A stretch of DNA of 64,000 nucleotides from Dysgonomonas sp. HDW5A (GCF_011299555.1 NZ_CP049857.1:2108001-2172000); one strand, 5' to 3'; positions 17,914 to 28,868 are shown, counted from the stretch's first letter. Notes: a model not told the origin generated them from the sequence alone. Program-made: numbers and translations.

Positions 17914-18110
17914 ATAGTTATTCAGAAATCTCCAAAAGGAAATTTATTAGAATAAAAGGAGTTTATTTGTTTATAGTTGTTATTTTTGTGTAAAATTAAC
18001 ATAAGAAATGAGGTGAAATCTTACTTTCATAGTCGAATATGAACTATTTTATCTATTTGTATACATACAAACACATTTCCACATTTTAATTATAAACTAA
18101 CATTAACAAA

Positions 18111-21100
18111 ATGAACAACAAATTTCTTTTAGTGTTACTCAGTTTCTTTCTGAGTACAACTTATTTGCAAGCACAATTATCAAAAAATATTGATGTGTCG
18201 GTGCCTGGAACCTTGGCTAATTCTTTGGGAGATGATAAAACAAAAGTGGGCGAATTAATTCTTACCGGTACTATTAATGATGCCGACTTTGCAACGATTA
18301 AACAAATGTCTTTACTTAAGGTTTTGGATATGTCAGATGTTGATATTGTAAATGGAACGATACCTAGTGAAGCATTTCGTTGGAGAGTAATGGAGATTGT
18401 TCGTCTGCCGTCCTCACTTAAAACAATCGGTTTTAATGCTTTCCGTGAAGCTACTATTGATGTTTTAGATTTTTCTTCTTGTACCTCTTTAGAGTCATTG
18501 TCAGCTTATGCATTTTCCAATTTAAATGTAAAGTTCGGTCTAGATCTATCTAACTGTAGTTCTTTAACTCAAATCGGAAATTATACTTTCGAAAGTTCTG
18601 TTTCGTCTGTAATTTTGCCTCATAACTTAAAAGAACTGGGTTCTTTGTCTTTTGCATACTTCAAGGGATCGGTAACTATCCCTTCTACTTTAGAGAGTAT
18701 CGGTTCAGAGGCTTTCCGTTGGAGTAAGATGAGTTCCTTGTCTTTGCCGTCCTCACTTAAAACAATCGGTTTTAATGCTTTCCGTGAAGCTACTATTGAT
18801 GTTTTAGATTTTTCTTCTTGTACCTCTTTAGAGTCATTGTCAGCTTATGCATTTTCCAATTTAAATGTAAAGTCCGGTCTAGATCTATCTAACTGTAGTT
18901 CTTTAACTCAAATCGGAAATTATACTTTCGAAAGTTCTGTTTCGTCTGTAATTTTGCCTCATAATTTAAAAGAACTGGGTTCTTTGTCTTTTGCATACTT
19001 CAAGGGATCGGTAACTATCCCTTCTACTTTAGAGAGTATCGGTTCAGAGGCTTTCCGTTGGAGTAGGATGGCTTCTTTGTCTTTACCATCCAGTTTAAAG
19101 TCTATTGGATATCAGGCTTTCCGTGAAGCTACTATTGATGTTTTAGATTTTTCTTCTTGTACCTCTTTAGAGTCATTGTCAGCTTATGCATTTTCCAATT
19201 TAAATGTAAAGTCCGGTCTAGATCTATCTAACTGTAGTTCTTTAACTCAAATCGGAAATTATACTTTCGAAAGTTCTGTTTCGTCTGTAATTTTGCCTCA
19301 TAACTTAAAAGAACTGGGTTCTTTGTCTTTTGCATACTTCAAGGGATCGGTAACTATCCCTTCTACTTTAGAGAGTATCGGTTCAGAGGCTTTCCGTTGG
19401 AGTAAGATGAGTTCCTTGTCTTTGCCGTCCTCACTTAAAACAATCGGTTTTAATGCTTTCCGTGAAGCTACTATTGATGTTTTAGATTTTTCTTCTTGTA
19501 CCTCTTTAGAGTCATTGTCAGCTTATGCATTTTCCAATTTAAATGTAAAGTCCGGTCTAGATCTATCTAACTGTAGTTCTTTAACTCAAATCGGAAATTA
19601 TACTTTCGAAAGTTCTGTTTCGTCTGTAATTTTGCCTCATAATTTAAAAGAATTGGGTTCTTTGTCTTTTGCAAGATTCAAAGGATTGGTAACTATCCCT
19701 GCTACTTTAGAGAGTATCGGTTCAGAGGCTTTCCGTTGGAGTTTTATTACTGAGATTACTTTGCCTGCATCACTTAAGTATATTAGTTCAAGTGGGTTTC
19801 AGGAGTGTGGTAAATTGAATACATTGGTTAGTCTAAATCCTTTTCCTCCTGCATTAGGGGCAAATGTTTTTAATAGTGTAAATAAAACTACCTGTAAATT
19901 AATTGTTCCGGAAGGAAGTGTTGAATTATATAAAGCTGCTTATCAATGGAAGGATTTTCTTATAGAAGCAGCTCCCAGACCAGTTCAAAAAGTAACTTTA
20001 CATTATACTGAAGATTCAGGTCAAACAATAAAAGGTGATTATGAAGCAGTCCGCATAGGAGAATATTATTGGATGAATAGTGCATTCAAAAATGAAGTTA
20101 TGACAAGTCCAACGGATATTGCTAGTTTGGGATACGAAGAGCAGGCATATATAAACTATTCGTGGTTACCTAACAATTCTATAAAGAGATCCCAAATTGA
20201 TTTATGGCATTGGAGAGCATGGATGTTTGAGAATTCAGATAATATAGCTGAACGATTATCTTATTTTGATGAACTAAAAGGAGTTTCAGAGCAAGAGAAA
20301 CTGGCTAATATAGAGAAATATTATGGAACTTATCATTCTCGTATACATTTGGATTGGTTATGGCTAAATGCTATACATTCTGGGAAGAATAGCCGAGTGC
20401 GTTTGTTAGAAGGCGATACTAAAATATATAATATTTGGACAGAGCCTTCGGTTCAGGCTACAATGCAGTTGTTTGCTATGTGTGGTAATGCTACCAGGGA
20501 TGAGATTAAAATTTATTTGTCGGATCAATATAATGAAACAGATAATAATAATCCGGTTGTTATTAAAAATAGATCATACATGACTTGGTTTGATAAAACT
20601 ATACACAATGATGTTGCACACTTGGCTAATGGTTACAAATCACAATATATCAATAGATACGGTTTTAATTTATTACCAACAGGGGATAGATTGAATAATC
20701 CGGCAGTCATTCAGCTAAAAGACCATAAGACAGGAATGAATGTGCAATATAATGGAGTTATAGGAGACTTTGAAGGATTAAATCAAAAGGCTGTTTTACC
20801 TATGGGAACAAGTTATGCGGTGTTACATGATTATCCAGAGATAGTCTATACCAAGTTGTATCATTGGGCCCCAATCCGCTTTTGCAGACCACTTACTGAC
20901 GAAGAATTAGGTTATAAATTATACATCAACGTTTCAGGGTATCCTGAGTTGGAAAGTTATAACTTTTTGAGTACGCTTTATCAAAATCATCAAAATGGAG
21001 TATTTGAAGTTAAAATAGAGAAAAAAGAACTGGGACAGTCTCCAAACAATGGCTTTTATGAGTTGCCTAAAGGATATTTAAGAGGCTTTTACGTTCAATA

Positions 21101-21482
21101 CATGATTGAGTATCCCGATGATACTAAAACAATGACGGATTTATTAAGAATTGCTCAGCAAAATCCGTTTGTTTTTTGGGATAAGCCTACCGCAGACGGA
21201 TTGGATGTGCCAGATTACTTGCCCTCAACTCGCTCTTCTTTATCTTTAGAGTCGGAGTCAACAAACATATCTATCTATCCTAACCCTGTGACAGATGTTT
21301 TATACTTTGACTCTCCGGGCTCTATTACGGAAGTGAACATTTATAGTACAGCAGGTAAATTAGTATTAAGTCAAACAAATGTCGGCTCATCGGTTTCAGT
21401 TAATCATTTGACAAGTGGTACATATATCTTGAAGCTTCAGACCAACAATAAATCTTATACTCAGAAGATTATTAAGAAATAA
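18111..21482 (+). CDS. BspA-like leucine-rich-repeat surface protein with type IX sorting tail
   Basis: A secreted protein of 1123 residues. The signal peptide is at 1-22 (ends Y-L-Q-A-Q). BspA/LRR_5-type repeats cover about 60-600, dominated by four near-identical 113-residue units (100-551), each holding about five LRRs. Residues about 610-1040 form a region of unknown fold with many Trp and Tyr. The last 75 residues (Y-P-N-P-V-T-D, then G-K-L-V, then S-G-T-Y-I-L-K-L) are a type A sorting domain of the type IX secretion system. The protein should be exported across the outer membrane and fixed to the surface. The window also encodes PorW/SprE. BspA-like proteins often act as adhesins; the ligand is unknown. 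Confidence 0.88.
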   Translation: MNNKFLLVLLSFFLSTTYLQAQLSKNIDVSVPGTLANSLGDDKTKVGELILTGTINDADFATIKQMSLLKVLDMSDVDIVNGTIPSEAFRWRVMEIVRLPSSLKTIGFNAFREATIDVLDFSSCTSLESLSAYAFSNLNVKFGLDLSNCSSLTQIGNYTFESSVSSVILPHNLKELGSLSFAYFKGSVTIPSTLESIGSEAFRWSKMSSLSLPSSLKTIGFNAFREATIDVLDFSSCTSLESLSAYAFSNLNVKSGLDLSNCSSLTQIGNYTFESSVSSVILPHNLKELGSLSFAYFKGSVTIPSTLESIGSEAFRWSRMASLSLPSSLKSIGYQAFREATIDVLDFSSCTSLESLSAYAFSNLNVKSGLDLSNCSSLTQIGNYTFESSVSSVILPHNLKELGSLSFAYFKGSVTIPSTLESIGSEAFRWSKMSSLSLPSSLKTIGFNAFREATIDVLDFSSCTSLESLSAYAFSNLNVKSGLDLSNCSSLTQIGNYTFESSVSSVILPHNLKELGSLSFARFKGLVTIPATLESIGSEAFRWSFITEITLPASLKYISSSGFQECGKLNTLVSLNPFPPALGANVFNSVNKTTCKLIVPEGSVELYKAAYQWKDFLIEAAPRPVQKVTLHYTEDSGQTIKGDYEAVRIGEYYWMNSAFKNEVMTSPTDIASLGYEEQAYINYSWLPNNSIKRSQIDLWHWRAWMFENSDNIAERLSYFDELKGVSEQEKLANIEKYYGTYHSRIHLDWLWLNAIHSGKNSRVRLLEGDTKIYNIWTEPSVQATMQLFAMCGNATRDEIKIYLSDQYNETDNNNPVVIKNRSYMTWFDKTIHNDVAHLANGYKSQYINRYGFNLLPTGDRLNNPAVIQLKDHKTGMNVQYNGVIGDFEGLNQKAVLPMGTSYAVLHDYPEIVYTKLYHWAPIRFCRPLTDEELGYKLYINVSGYPELESYNFLSTLYQNHQNGVFEVKIEKKELGQSPNNGFYELPKGYLRGFYVQYMIEYPDDTKTMTDLLRIAQQNPFVFWDKPTADGLDVPDYLPSTRSSLSLESESTNISIYPNPVTDVLYFDSPGSITEVNIYSTAGKLVLSQTNVGSSVSVNHLTSGTYILKLQTNNKSYTQKIIKK
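18408..19763 (+). repeat. Four tandem 339-bp repeats inside the LRR gene
   Basis: Unit starts are at 18408, 18747, 19086 and 19425. The spacing is exactly 339 bp each time. Copies 1 and 2 differ by very few bases. Copy 3 has a different first ~12 codons. Copy 4 differs mainly near its end (Y-F-K-G-S changed to R-F-K-G-L). A diverged fifth unit follows. Even third-codon positions are conserved, so duplication or gene conversion is recent. Confidence 0.95.
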
Positions 21483-21505
21483 GAATATAAGGATATATTA
21501 CAAAT

Positions 21506-21537
21506 AAAAAAGCGACTAATTAATTAGTCGCTTTTTT
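21506..21537. terminator. Terminator of the LRR protein gene
   Basis: A fully palindromic 32-nt segment, arm AAAAAAGCGACTAATT, 23 nt after the stop codon, with a T-run at its end. Confidence 0.88.
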
Positions 21538-21621
21538 ATTTGAGTAGCATTAGCTATCTAATACAGCATAGTTTAATTGTAACTATAGGTTGTAATTATA
21601 CTTGCCACAGCTTAATATAAA

Positions 21622-21939
21622 TTACTGTAATTGCTTATCAATTTTTTCTACTAAAGCCGATTTTGGAGCTGCTCCAACTTGTTTGTCAACGATTTCTCCA
21701 TTCTTGAAAAATAGAATGGTAGGAATGTTGCGGATTCCAAATTTAGATGTAATCTCGTCATTGTTATCAACATCTACTTTTCCTACTATTACTTTGTCTG
21801 CATAGTCAACAGCCAATTCTTCTACGATTGGACCTACCATGCGACATGGGCCACACCATTCTGCCCAAAAATCAACCACGACTAATTTGTCTGATTTTAA
21901 AACTTCTTCAAAAGTTGCATCTGTAATTTCAAGTGCCAT
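21622..21939 (-). CDS. trxA: Thioredoxin
   Basis: Cytoplasmic dithiol-disulfide carrier of 105 residues. The active site W-C-G-P-C is at 28-32. The buried Asp (V-V-V-D-F-W-A) and the cis-Pro loop (R-N-I-P-T-I-L-F-F) are present. It has no signal peptide. It lies 70 nt downstream of dnaE on the same strand, an arrangement seen in related genomes. It may be cotranscribed with dnaE. Confidence 0.97.
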   Translation of the reverse strand: MALEITDATFEEVLKSDKLVVVDFWAEWCGPCRMVGPIVEELAVDYADKVIVGKVDVDNNDEITSKFGIRNIPTILFFKNGEIVDKQVGAAPKSALVEKIDKQLQ

Positions 21940-22009
21940 ACTACTAATGTTTATTATGTTTCGTTTAATTTTATAACAAATATAACCAAAGTCTCTGAGA
22001 TACGGAAAA

Positions 22010-25000
22010 TCAATTTACCTTGAATACGATGTTTTCGTTTTCTTCCAGATAGTCAATTAATTCCTTGCGGATATTAATTTTAAGACCTCGGGCAAAGAGT
22101 TCAACTTTCATATTCCGTTCACCATCGACAATCTCAAAATATAACAATGAATTACCCACATTGTTTTTAGTCAGAGTTGAAAGCTCTTCTACCATTTGAG
22201 CATTCATTTCGTGGATAGGCAATGTTATGGTTATCTTCTCAATAACCTGATCTTTCACATCAGGAAGTAGCTGAATCGATACGATTTTAAGTTCGAGCTG
22301 ATTTTCATTAAATCTTCGTCCCTGAACACGGGCTTTTACATATACATAAAGTCCGAGACGCCCGTATTTGCTAAAGTTGATGTAATCATCTCCAAATAAA
22401 GGAATTTCTCCACTTCCGGTAAAATCTTCGATTTTGATGATCATATAAGGTTTACCATTCTTGGTAATGCCTTCTCTGGCAGCACATACCAACCCTCCAA
22501 ATGTTACTTCTTTGTTTCTTAGAGCTTCTTTGTCCTCAATGTCAGCCATTCCCACATTGCATCCATATTTAAGTGCTATGGCGTATTCGTCAAGAGGGTG
22601 GGCTGATAAGTAAATACCAATCAACTCACGTTCTTTATTTAAACGTTCCAGGTCTGACCATTTTTCGGCTTTTGGAATTTCAGGATGAGTAGGCAAAACA
22701 ATGTCATCTCCACCGAAAAGTGAATTGGTTGCTTGTGCCTTATCGATCTGATACATATTTCCGTAACGAACCAGCTGGTCTATAAAAGTTTCACCTTTAG
22801 CGTTTGTTTCAAAGAACTGTTCGCGGGTAATTTCCGGGAAATTATCGAAAGCTCCGGCAAGAGCGAGTGACTCTATATTCTTCTTGTTACAAGAGGATAG
22901 ATTTACACGTTCTACTAGATCAAATATAGTTTTATAAGGACCATTGAGAGTTCGTTCCTTGATAATATCATTCACCGCTCCACTGCCCACTCCTTTTATG
23001 GCAGCCATTCCGAAGCGTATATCACCTGCTTTATTTACCGAAAACTTAAGATATGATTCGTTTATGTCCGGACCAAGTACATTCATTCCCATGTACTTGC
23101 ATTCATCCATAAACTTGGTGATTTCCGTGATATTCGACAAGTTTCGAGATAGAACGGCTGCCATATATTCGGATGGATAGTTGGCCTTGAGCCATGCTGT
23201 TTGATAAGCTATCCACGAATAACAGGTTGCATGCGATTTGTTGAAAGCGTATGATGCAAACTTTTCCCAGTCAGCCCATATCTTGTTCAATGTTTTTTCG
23301 GCATGTCCGTTCTTCTTTCCTCCTGCTAAGAATTTCTCCTTTAGGGCATTCATCTTGTCGATGAGCTTCTTACCCATCGCCTTACGTAACTCATCGGACT
23401 GACCACGAGTAAAGTCGGCCAATAGACGAGACAAAAGCATGACCTGTTCCTGATACACCGTAATACCATATGTATCGTCAAGATACCGTTCCATAATCGG
23501 GATATCGTAGGCTATTTCTTCACGTCCATGTTTACGGGCAACAAACGAAGGAATATAATCCATCGGGCCGGGACGATACAGGGCATTCATGGCAATTAAG
23601 TCTTCGAACTTACTTGGCTGAAGTTCTTTGAGGTATTTTTGCATACCGGCAGACTCAAACTGGAATGTACCTGTTGTCTTTCCCTGACTATATAATTCGT
23701 ATGTCTTAGCATCTTCAAGCGAAATAGTACTGATGTCTACATCTTCTCCTGTAGTCTGCTTTATATTTTCGAGAGCTTCTTTTATAATCGAAAGGGTTTT
23801 TAAACCCAAAAAGTCCATCTTGATAAGTCCCGTTTCTTCGATAATCGATCCCTCATACTGGGTCACCAGCATCGTTTCTCCTGTTTCTTTATCTTCGGCA
23901 GTACTTACGGGAACTGTATCCGAAATAGCAGTTTGCCCAATAATAACCCCACAGGCATGCACTCCGGTGTTACGTACGTTACCTTCGAGCATTTGTGCGT
24001 ATTTCATCGTGTCGCGCATAATGAGATCCGTACTGTTTGAAGCCTGCTTTAATTCGGGTACATATTCGATGGCATCTTTAAGGGTTACCTTCTTTTTATC
24101 GGGTATTCTATCCGGAACTAGTTTCGCTAAGTAGTTAGATTGTACTAGTGGTAGCTTTTGAACACGGGCAACGTCTTTGATTGCCGATTTGGTTGCCATA
24201 GTACCGTATGTGATAATGTGGGCAACCCTTTCTTGTCCGTATTTTTCTGTTACCCAGCGAAGAACCTCTCCACGTCCATCATCATCAAAGTCGATATCGA
24301 TATCGGGCATTGATATACGGTCGGGATTAAGGAAACGCTCAAACAGAAGGTCATATTTAATAGGGTCGATATCGGTAATTCCGAGGCAATAGGCTACAGC
24401 AGAACCTGCTGCCGATCCACGTCCCGGACCTACTGCAACACCCATTCTGCGAGCAGCTGCAATAAAGTCTTGTACAATAAGGAAATATCCGGGGAATCCC
24501 ATGGTCTTCATAACGTCTAATTCAAATTCCAGACGTTCGCGAGTTTCATCATTCATATTTTCTCCGTAGCGTTTTACTGCACCTATCATTGTCAGGTGTT
24601 TCAGGTAATCGGCTTCGAGTTTTATTCGGATTACTTTGTCGTATCCTCCTAAGCGATGATATTCTTTGTCTCCGAATTCAGTGATAAGATCTGTTTCTGT
24701 GAACTTTTCTCTGTAATCTGCTTCTGTCCCGAAAGAAGGGTCAATATCAAAGAATGGCATCAAAGCATCCGAATCTATCGAGTAATATTCAACTTTTTCG
24801 GCTATTTCCAGCGTGTTGGATAGTACATGAGGGATATCCTTGAACAGCTCGTTCATCTCGGCAGTTGTTTTTAACCACTCCTGTTTGGTATATCTCATCC
24901 GTTTCGGGTCATCCAGATCTTTTCCTGTACTGAGACAGATCAGACGATCGTGGGCATCCGAATCTTCTTCGCCGATAAAATGCACATCATTGGTTGCAAT

Positions 25001-25744
25001 AACTTTGACGTTATGCTTTACGCTTAATTTTAACAACTCCTGATTGACACGTTCCTGAAGCGGATATACCTCAAGGTTAGCATCAGGGCGACTTGTTTTA
25101 TGTCGTTGAAGCTCAAGATAGAAATCGTCTCCGAAAAGATTCTTGAACCATTGTATGGCTTCGTCTACTTCTTCGGGGGTTCCGCGTGTTATTTTTTTGG
25201 GAATTTCTCCTCCCAGACAGGCTGATGATACGATGAGTCCTTCGTGGTATTTTTCGAGTAGTTCTTTGTCGATACGAGGGCGCATGTAAAAGCCTTCTGT
25301 CCAGCTTTGCGAAACCATCTTAATCAGGTTTTTGTAGCCTTGCAGATTTTTAGCCAGTACTATTAAGTGCCAGCCGCTCATATCGGGTTTTCCTTCTTTT
25401 AACTTGCGGTTTCGATGGGCTACATAACATTCGCATCCTAAAATAGGTTTGAATAAATGGGATTCTTCTTCCTGAAGCTTTTTGTTCAACTCCTCCAAAA
25501 GAGGACTTCCTTCTTTAGCTTCGGCTATTGCCGCTTTAATTTTTTTTATTTCGGCAAATACAGGTGCGTTTTTTTTCTTTACGTAGTTGTAAAACTCTTT
25601 GATCCCGAACATCGATCCGTGATCGGTCAAGGCTAAAGCCTTCATACCATCTCCTTTGGCTTTGTCAACGAGTCGTTGAATACTTGCCTGCCCGTCGAGC
25701 AGTGAGTATTGAGAATGTACATGCAGATGTATAAAGGGTTCCAT
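22010..25744 (-). CDS. dnaE: DNA polymerase III alpha subunit
   Basis: Replicative polymerase of 1244 residues. The N-terminal PHP domain starts [13 protein letters not shown]. The catalytic aspartates are in [12 protein letters not shown], preceded by [10 protein letters not shown]. The helix-hairpin-helix region (I-K-G-V-G-S-G-A-V) and a C-terminal OB-fold follow. The length is normal for DnaE of this phylum. A copy of the dispersed palindrome lies 16 nt upstream of its ATG, so the hairpin would sit beside the ribosome-binding region. Confidence 0.97.
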   Translation of the reverse strand: MEPFIHLHVHSQYSLLDGQASIQRLVDKAKGDGMKALALTDHGSMFGIKEFYNYVKKKNAPVFAEIKKIKAAIAEAKEGSPLLEELNKKLQEEESHLFKPILGCECYVAHRNRKLKEGKPDMSGWHLIVLAKNLQGYKNLIKMVSQSWTEGFYMRPRIDKELLEKYHEGLIVSSACLGGEIPKKITRGTPEEVDEAIQWFKNLFGDDFYLELQRHKTSRPDANLEVYPLQERVNQELLKLSVKHNVKVIATNDVHFIGEEDSDAHDRLICLSTGKDLDDPKRMRYTKQEWLKTTAEMNELFKDIPHVLSNTLEIAEKVEYYSIDSDALMPFFDIDPSFGTEADYREKFTETDLITEFGDKEYHRLGGYDKVIRIKLEADYLKHLTMIGAVKRYGENMNDETRERLEFELDVMKTMGFPGYFLIVQDFIAAARRMGVAVGPGRGSAAGSAVAYCLGITDIDPIKYDLLFERFLNPDRISMPDIDIDFDDDGRGEVLRWVTEKYGQERVAHIITYGTMATKSAIKDVARVQKLPLVQSNYLAKLVPDRIPDKKKVTLKDAIEYVPELKQASNSTDLIMRDTMKYAQMLEGNVRNTGVHACGVIIGQTAISDTVPVSTAEDKETGETMLVTQYEGSIIEETGLIKMDFLGLKTLSIIKEALENIKQTTGEDVDISTISLEDAKTYELYSQGKTTGTFQFESAGMQKYLKELQPSKFEDLIAMNALYRPGPMDYIPSFVARKHGREEIAYDIPIMERYLDDTYGITVYQEQVMLLSRLLADFTRGQSDELRKAMGKKLIDKMNALKEKFLAGGKKNGHAEKTLNKIWADWEKFASYAFNKSHATCYSWIAYQTAWLKANYPSEYMAAVLSRNLSNITEITKFMDECKYMGMNVLGPDINESYLKFSVNKAGDIRFGMAAIKGVGSGAVNDIIKERTLNGPYKTIFDLVERVNLSSCNKKNIESLALAGAFDNFPEITREQFFETNAKGETFIDQLVRYGNMYQIDKAQATNSLFGGDDIVLPTHPEIPKAEKWSDLERLNKERELIGIYLSAHPLDEYAIALKYGCNVGMADIEDKEALRNKEVTFGGLVCAAREGITKNGKPYMIIKIEDFTGSGEIPLFGDDYINFSKYGRLGLYVYVKARVQGRRFNENQLELKIVSIQLLPDVKDQVIEKITITLPIHEMNAQMVEELSTLTKNNVGNSLLYFEIVDGERNMKVELFARGLKINIRKELIDYLEENENIVFKVN

Positions 25745-25760
25745 ATATATTTAAGAATTA

Positions 25761-25775
25761 AAGGTTGCAAACCTT
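25761..25775 (-). repeat. Dispersed palindrome (copy 3, compensated variant, before dnaE)
   Basis: On the minus strand AAGGTTTGCAACCTT: compared with AAGGTCTGTGACCTT, a C-to-T change on the left is matched by a G-to-A change on the right, so the stem is kept. The left flank is CCAACAAAGCACTAA. It is 16 nt from the dnaE ATG and oriented with it. Confidence 0.75.
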
Positions 25776-25960
25776 TTTAGTGCTTTGTTGGGTGAATACA
25801 TTAAAATAACTCTGATCCAATCACCGAATATTGATAAGCATATTGGTGTTTGATTTTATAAAGGTACCCTTTTTATCGAAAAAAAGATACCTATATTTTA
25901 TTGATTTTATCAATGCTTTTTTAACTCGAAAAGAATCAATACTATATCTCAATTATTTAA

Positions 25961-26914
25961 CTAAGAGTTGCTTTTGCGAGTGTTTCTTAACTTTTGAAGA
26001 AGATTGGCAACGTTAATTTTATCTTGTTTTATGTTCTTTACCAAAGTTTCGAGATCCTTAAACTTTTCGTCAGTACGCATAAATTTGACGAATTCAACGG
26101 ATAATGTTTTGCCATATAGATTCTGATCGAAGTCGAGTATATTTACCTCCAGACTTATGTTATCTCCATTATGAAGCGTGGGTCTTTTGCCTATATAAAG
26201 CATCCCTTCGTATTGATCGTCATCGATAAGCACATATACGGCATATACACCAAAGGCGGGAACGACTTTGAAATCTTCCCAGATTTTAATGTTAGCAGTG
26301 GGAAAACCGATTGTACGACCTACCTGAAATCCTTCAACAATCTGTCCTGATATTGTGTAGGTATATCCGAGAAGTTGGTTTGCTTTGGCAATATCACCTT
26401 CGCCCAATAAGCGTCGTATGCGTGATGAGCTGACGTGTGTGCCACCCTCTAGTTCTTTGGCTTGTATTACATCAATTCCTACCTCTTTACCGTACTTTTG
26501 ATACTCCTCGAAGCCATCTTCGCGGTTGTGCCCAAAGCGATGGTCGTAACCGATAAGCAGTGTTTGTACATTGAGCTTTTCTTTGAGTATTTGTTGAATG
26601 AATTCGCGAGCGCTCAAAGTTGACATTTCCCGGGTGAAATCGAGTGTTATGCAATAATCGACATCTGTTGTAGCAAGGCGTTTTACTTTTTCCTGATATC
26701 CACAAAGTAAAGCGGGCTGGTAATCACTGCATAAAACTTTTCGCGGATGTACCGGAAATGTTATAACGGCCGAAGGCAGATTCTGCTTTTTAGCTTCTGC
26801 CTTAAGCTGTTCTATGAGGTACTGATGACCGGTGTGTACACCGTCGAAGAAACCTATAGTAGCTACCAGAGGTTGATGTTGGGTGTTGTTATGTTCGGGA
26901 TCTATTAAGTTCAT
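25961..26914 (-). CDS. ribF: Bifunctional riboflavin kinase / FAD synthetase
   Basis: Makes FMN from riboflavin and then FAD. The N-terminal adenylyltransferase domain has G-F-F-D-G-V-H-T-G-H near residue 21 and the S-S-S-R-I-R-R-L-L motif near 165. The C-terminal riboflavin kinase domain has G-R-T-I-G-F-P-T-A-N-I near 205, and the Glu/Asn pair lies in V-N-I-L-D-F. The length of 317 is typical. A palindrome copy lies 10 nt before the ATG. No FMN riboswitch is recognisable upstream. Confidence 0.95.
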   Translation of the reverse strand: MNLIDPEHNNTQHQPLVATIGFFDGVHTGHQYLIEQLKAEAKKQNLPSAVITFPVHPRKVLCSDYQPALLCGYQEKVKRLATTDVDYCITLDFTREMSTLSAREFIQQILKEKLNVQTLLIGYDHRFGHNREDGFEEYQKYGKEVGIDVIQAKELEGGTHVSSSRIRRLLGEGDIAKANQLLGYTYTISGQIVEGFQVGRTIGFPTANIKIWEDFKVVPAFGVYAVYVLIDDDQYEGMLYIGKRPTLHNGDNISLEVNILDFDQNLYGKTLSVEFVKFMRTDEKFKDLETLVKNIKQDKINVANLLQKLRNTRKSNS

Positions 26915-26924
26915 TGAACTGTCG

Positions 26925-26939
26925 AAGGTCTCAGACCTT
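26925..26939 (-). repeat. Dispersed palindrome (copy 4, before ribF)
   Basis: On the minus strand AAGGTCTGAGACCTT, perfect 7-bp arms around one G, with flank CCAAAGCAATAAAA. It is 10 nt from the ribF start and oriented with it. A second small palindrome CATCCAATTTGGATG lies about 35-50 nt further upstream. Confidence 0.82.
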
Positions 26940-27071
26940 TTTTATTGCTTTGGCCTAAGGATACTCCCCCGATTCATCCAATTTGGATGGGTTGAGTAAG
27001 CCCTACAAGCCGAAAGTATATTGTTAAATACGTTTTTGTGTATAACCTGATTGGCAGGTCTTAGGTGATCT

Positions 27072-27692
27072 TTATTCAAAAACTTTTCTCAGGTCTTCTT
27101 CTTGATCGACCAGGTATGTTTTAAAGCCGAATTTTTCGGCAGCATCCAGATTCGATTGTCCGTCATCTAAAAATAAAGTTTCTTCGGGGTTGATCTTTGC
27201 TTCTTCGATAACTATTTCAAATGTTTCTTTTGCAGGCTTTGTGTGTCCCATTTTGAAAGACCAGAACATCTGATCGAAGAATGCTGAAATGGGTTCTCCC
27301 GAAGGTGAGAAATCTTTAGTATCAGCCCATCCCATAATAACGGGGTTGGTGTTGCTAAGCAAATATATATTGTACTTTTTGCGAAGTTCTTTCAGTAGAT
27401 CGAATTTATATTCGGGTATTCCTGTAAGAAATGCTAACCATCCTGAATCTATGTCTTTATCGGGAATATTCTTTCCTGCCAGTTTTCTTAATTCATCATA
27501 AAATTCTTCTTTACTGATCGTTCCTTCTTCTAGCTGAAGGAAAATTCCTTCTTGACGAAATTCGCCCAGAAAGTCTTCGATATTATCAACTCCTATTTCT
27601 TTGAAACGCTTTACAGCATTATCTTTATTGATACTAACAATTACACCTCCAAAGTCGAAGAGTAAATTCTTTATTCCGGTTAAATCAGCCAT
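27072..27692 (-). CDS. HAD-superfamily phosphatase (YihX-like, subfamily IA)
   Basis: The product has 206 residues. A longer frame starting at a TTG is rejected; the ATG before A-D-L-T-G-I-K-N fits the family. Motif I is F-D-F-G-G-V-I-V (nucleophile Asp; second Asp replaced by Gly as in YihX-type proteins). Motif II is L-S-N-T-N, motif III Lys is in G-H-T-K-P, and motif IV is F-L-D-D. A helical cap lies between motifs I and II. The substrate is unknown, probably a sugar phosphate or nucleotide. It is probably separate from ribF, since about 155 nt lie between them. Confidence 0.85.
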   Translation of the reverse strand: MADLTGIKNLLFDFGGVIVSINKDNAVKRFKEIGVDNIEDFLGEFRQEGIFLQLEEGTISKEEFYDELRKLAGKNIPDKDIDSGWLAFLTGIPEYKFDLLKELRKKYNIYLLSNTNPVIMGWADTKDFSPSGEPISAFFDQMFWSFKMGHTKPAKETFEIVIEEAKINPEETLFLDDGQSNLDAAEKFGFKTYLVDQEEDLRKVFE

Positions 27693-28029
27693 ATTCAACT
27701 TTTTATATTTGAGACTATCGATGCCTTTAAGATATTGTATAATTTTTACAGACAATAAGTAAGCCTGTTACCTTTTCTTTTTATTATGCGAAGTTAATCA
27801 TTTTATAAATTATTACTGATGAATTTATTTATAACTATTCAAAATATCAAAGCTTGCAGAATTTTCAAAGGTTTTATTAAGCATACATAATAGATTATCA
27901 ATAATTGAAATTTTTTATGGACTGTAGTGGGGAGTGTATTGCATATGCACTGTGTTAATAATTGTATTCGTCGGGAATACATCCGCAATTGGAAATGTTT
28001 GAATAAATTCTTCAATTTTCCTAACGCAC

Positions 28030-28440
28030 CCTATCGGGTTTGTTTTTCATTTTGCCTTGATGCAAAACGAAACAAAAGATCAAGACTGTGCCTCTTTGCC
28101 CGACCCGCTACGGACTCGAAAGCTAAAACAAAAGAAAAACGTTTATCGTTGATATCCTTTTGTTTCTTAACGCTTTCATTCGCCCTACGGTACCCCGTGC
28201 AACCGTCAAGGTCGGGGAAGCCTGACGGGCGAAAGCCACTTACGTGCGTCAGCCCAAGTGCATAAGTAGCACAGCCGTTGGCTGACAAGCGAAGCGGGCG
28301 TAAAACTAAACGTGCCGTAAGGCAGTAGGTTTAGTTTAGCCTGTAATCTTAAGTCATATAGGCGAGCCAGTCAGCACAAAGCCTTTTTGATTCCTTTTGC
28401 GGCTTTGGGCAAAAGGAATACAAGCAATCTTTGATTGTGC
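28030..28440. repeat. GC-richer intergenic block of imperfect hairpins
   Basis: The base composition stands out from the AT-rich surroundings. Hairpins visible: 28118-28177 (GAAAGC...GCTTTC with inner AACAAAAG/CTTTTGTT and AACG/CGTT), 28303-28337 (AAACTAAAC/GTTTAGTTT with inner TGCC/GGCA) and 28391-28418 (TTCCTTTTGC/GCAAAAGGAA). It resembles the interspersed non-coding repeats seen in Bacteroidota genomes. Copy number elsewhere cannot be judged from this window. Confidence 0.55.
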
Positions 28441-28868
28441 GTAGTTAAAAGAGTATAATGAAATTGAACGTATATCCAACTATTAATTGGCATGATTAAT
28501 AAATTCTATCTGGTTGCTTAAAAGCAGCAATAGAAAACATTTAGTGATACATTTGAAAACCATAGTTGCTTTTATCTATCCATATAGAGCTTATCTGAAA
28601 AACAGAACCTAAATAAGAAGCTGTATAAAAAGTGTCACTTTTGTCACTTTTGTAATGTTTTTGGGTATTATGTTTTGATAATTAGATGTTTGTGAAAATG
28701 ACAAAAATGTACATATACTTGTTTGGATTTGTTGCCTTTGTAACTTTTTTGTATGGCTTATGTATGCTTTTGTAACCTTATTTTTTCAGTCTTTAGTTGT
28801 ATTAAATAGTTGATATTTCGTTAATTTGTATATCATTTAAGTTTGCAGAGCTATTTGTTGCTTTGGCT

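Noticed and set aside
18408-19763. A CRISPR array or other regular DNA repeat
   Set aside because: The period is 339 bp with no unique spacers, and the reading frame is maintained; it is a coding tandem duplication.
25745-26924. FMN riboswitch upstream of ribF, or other known riboswitches in leaders
   Set aside because: No multi-stem conserved aptamer pattern could be recognised; only the short palindromes are present.
27927-28288. Overlapping frames on both strands (112 and 85 residues) in the gene desert
   Set aside because: Both come from the GC-richer hairpin block; the sequence is low in hydrophobic pattern and shows no family resemblance.
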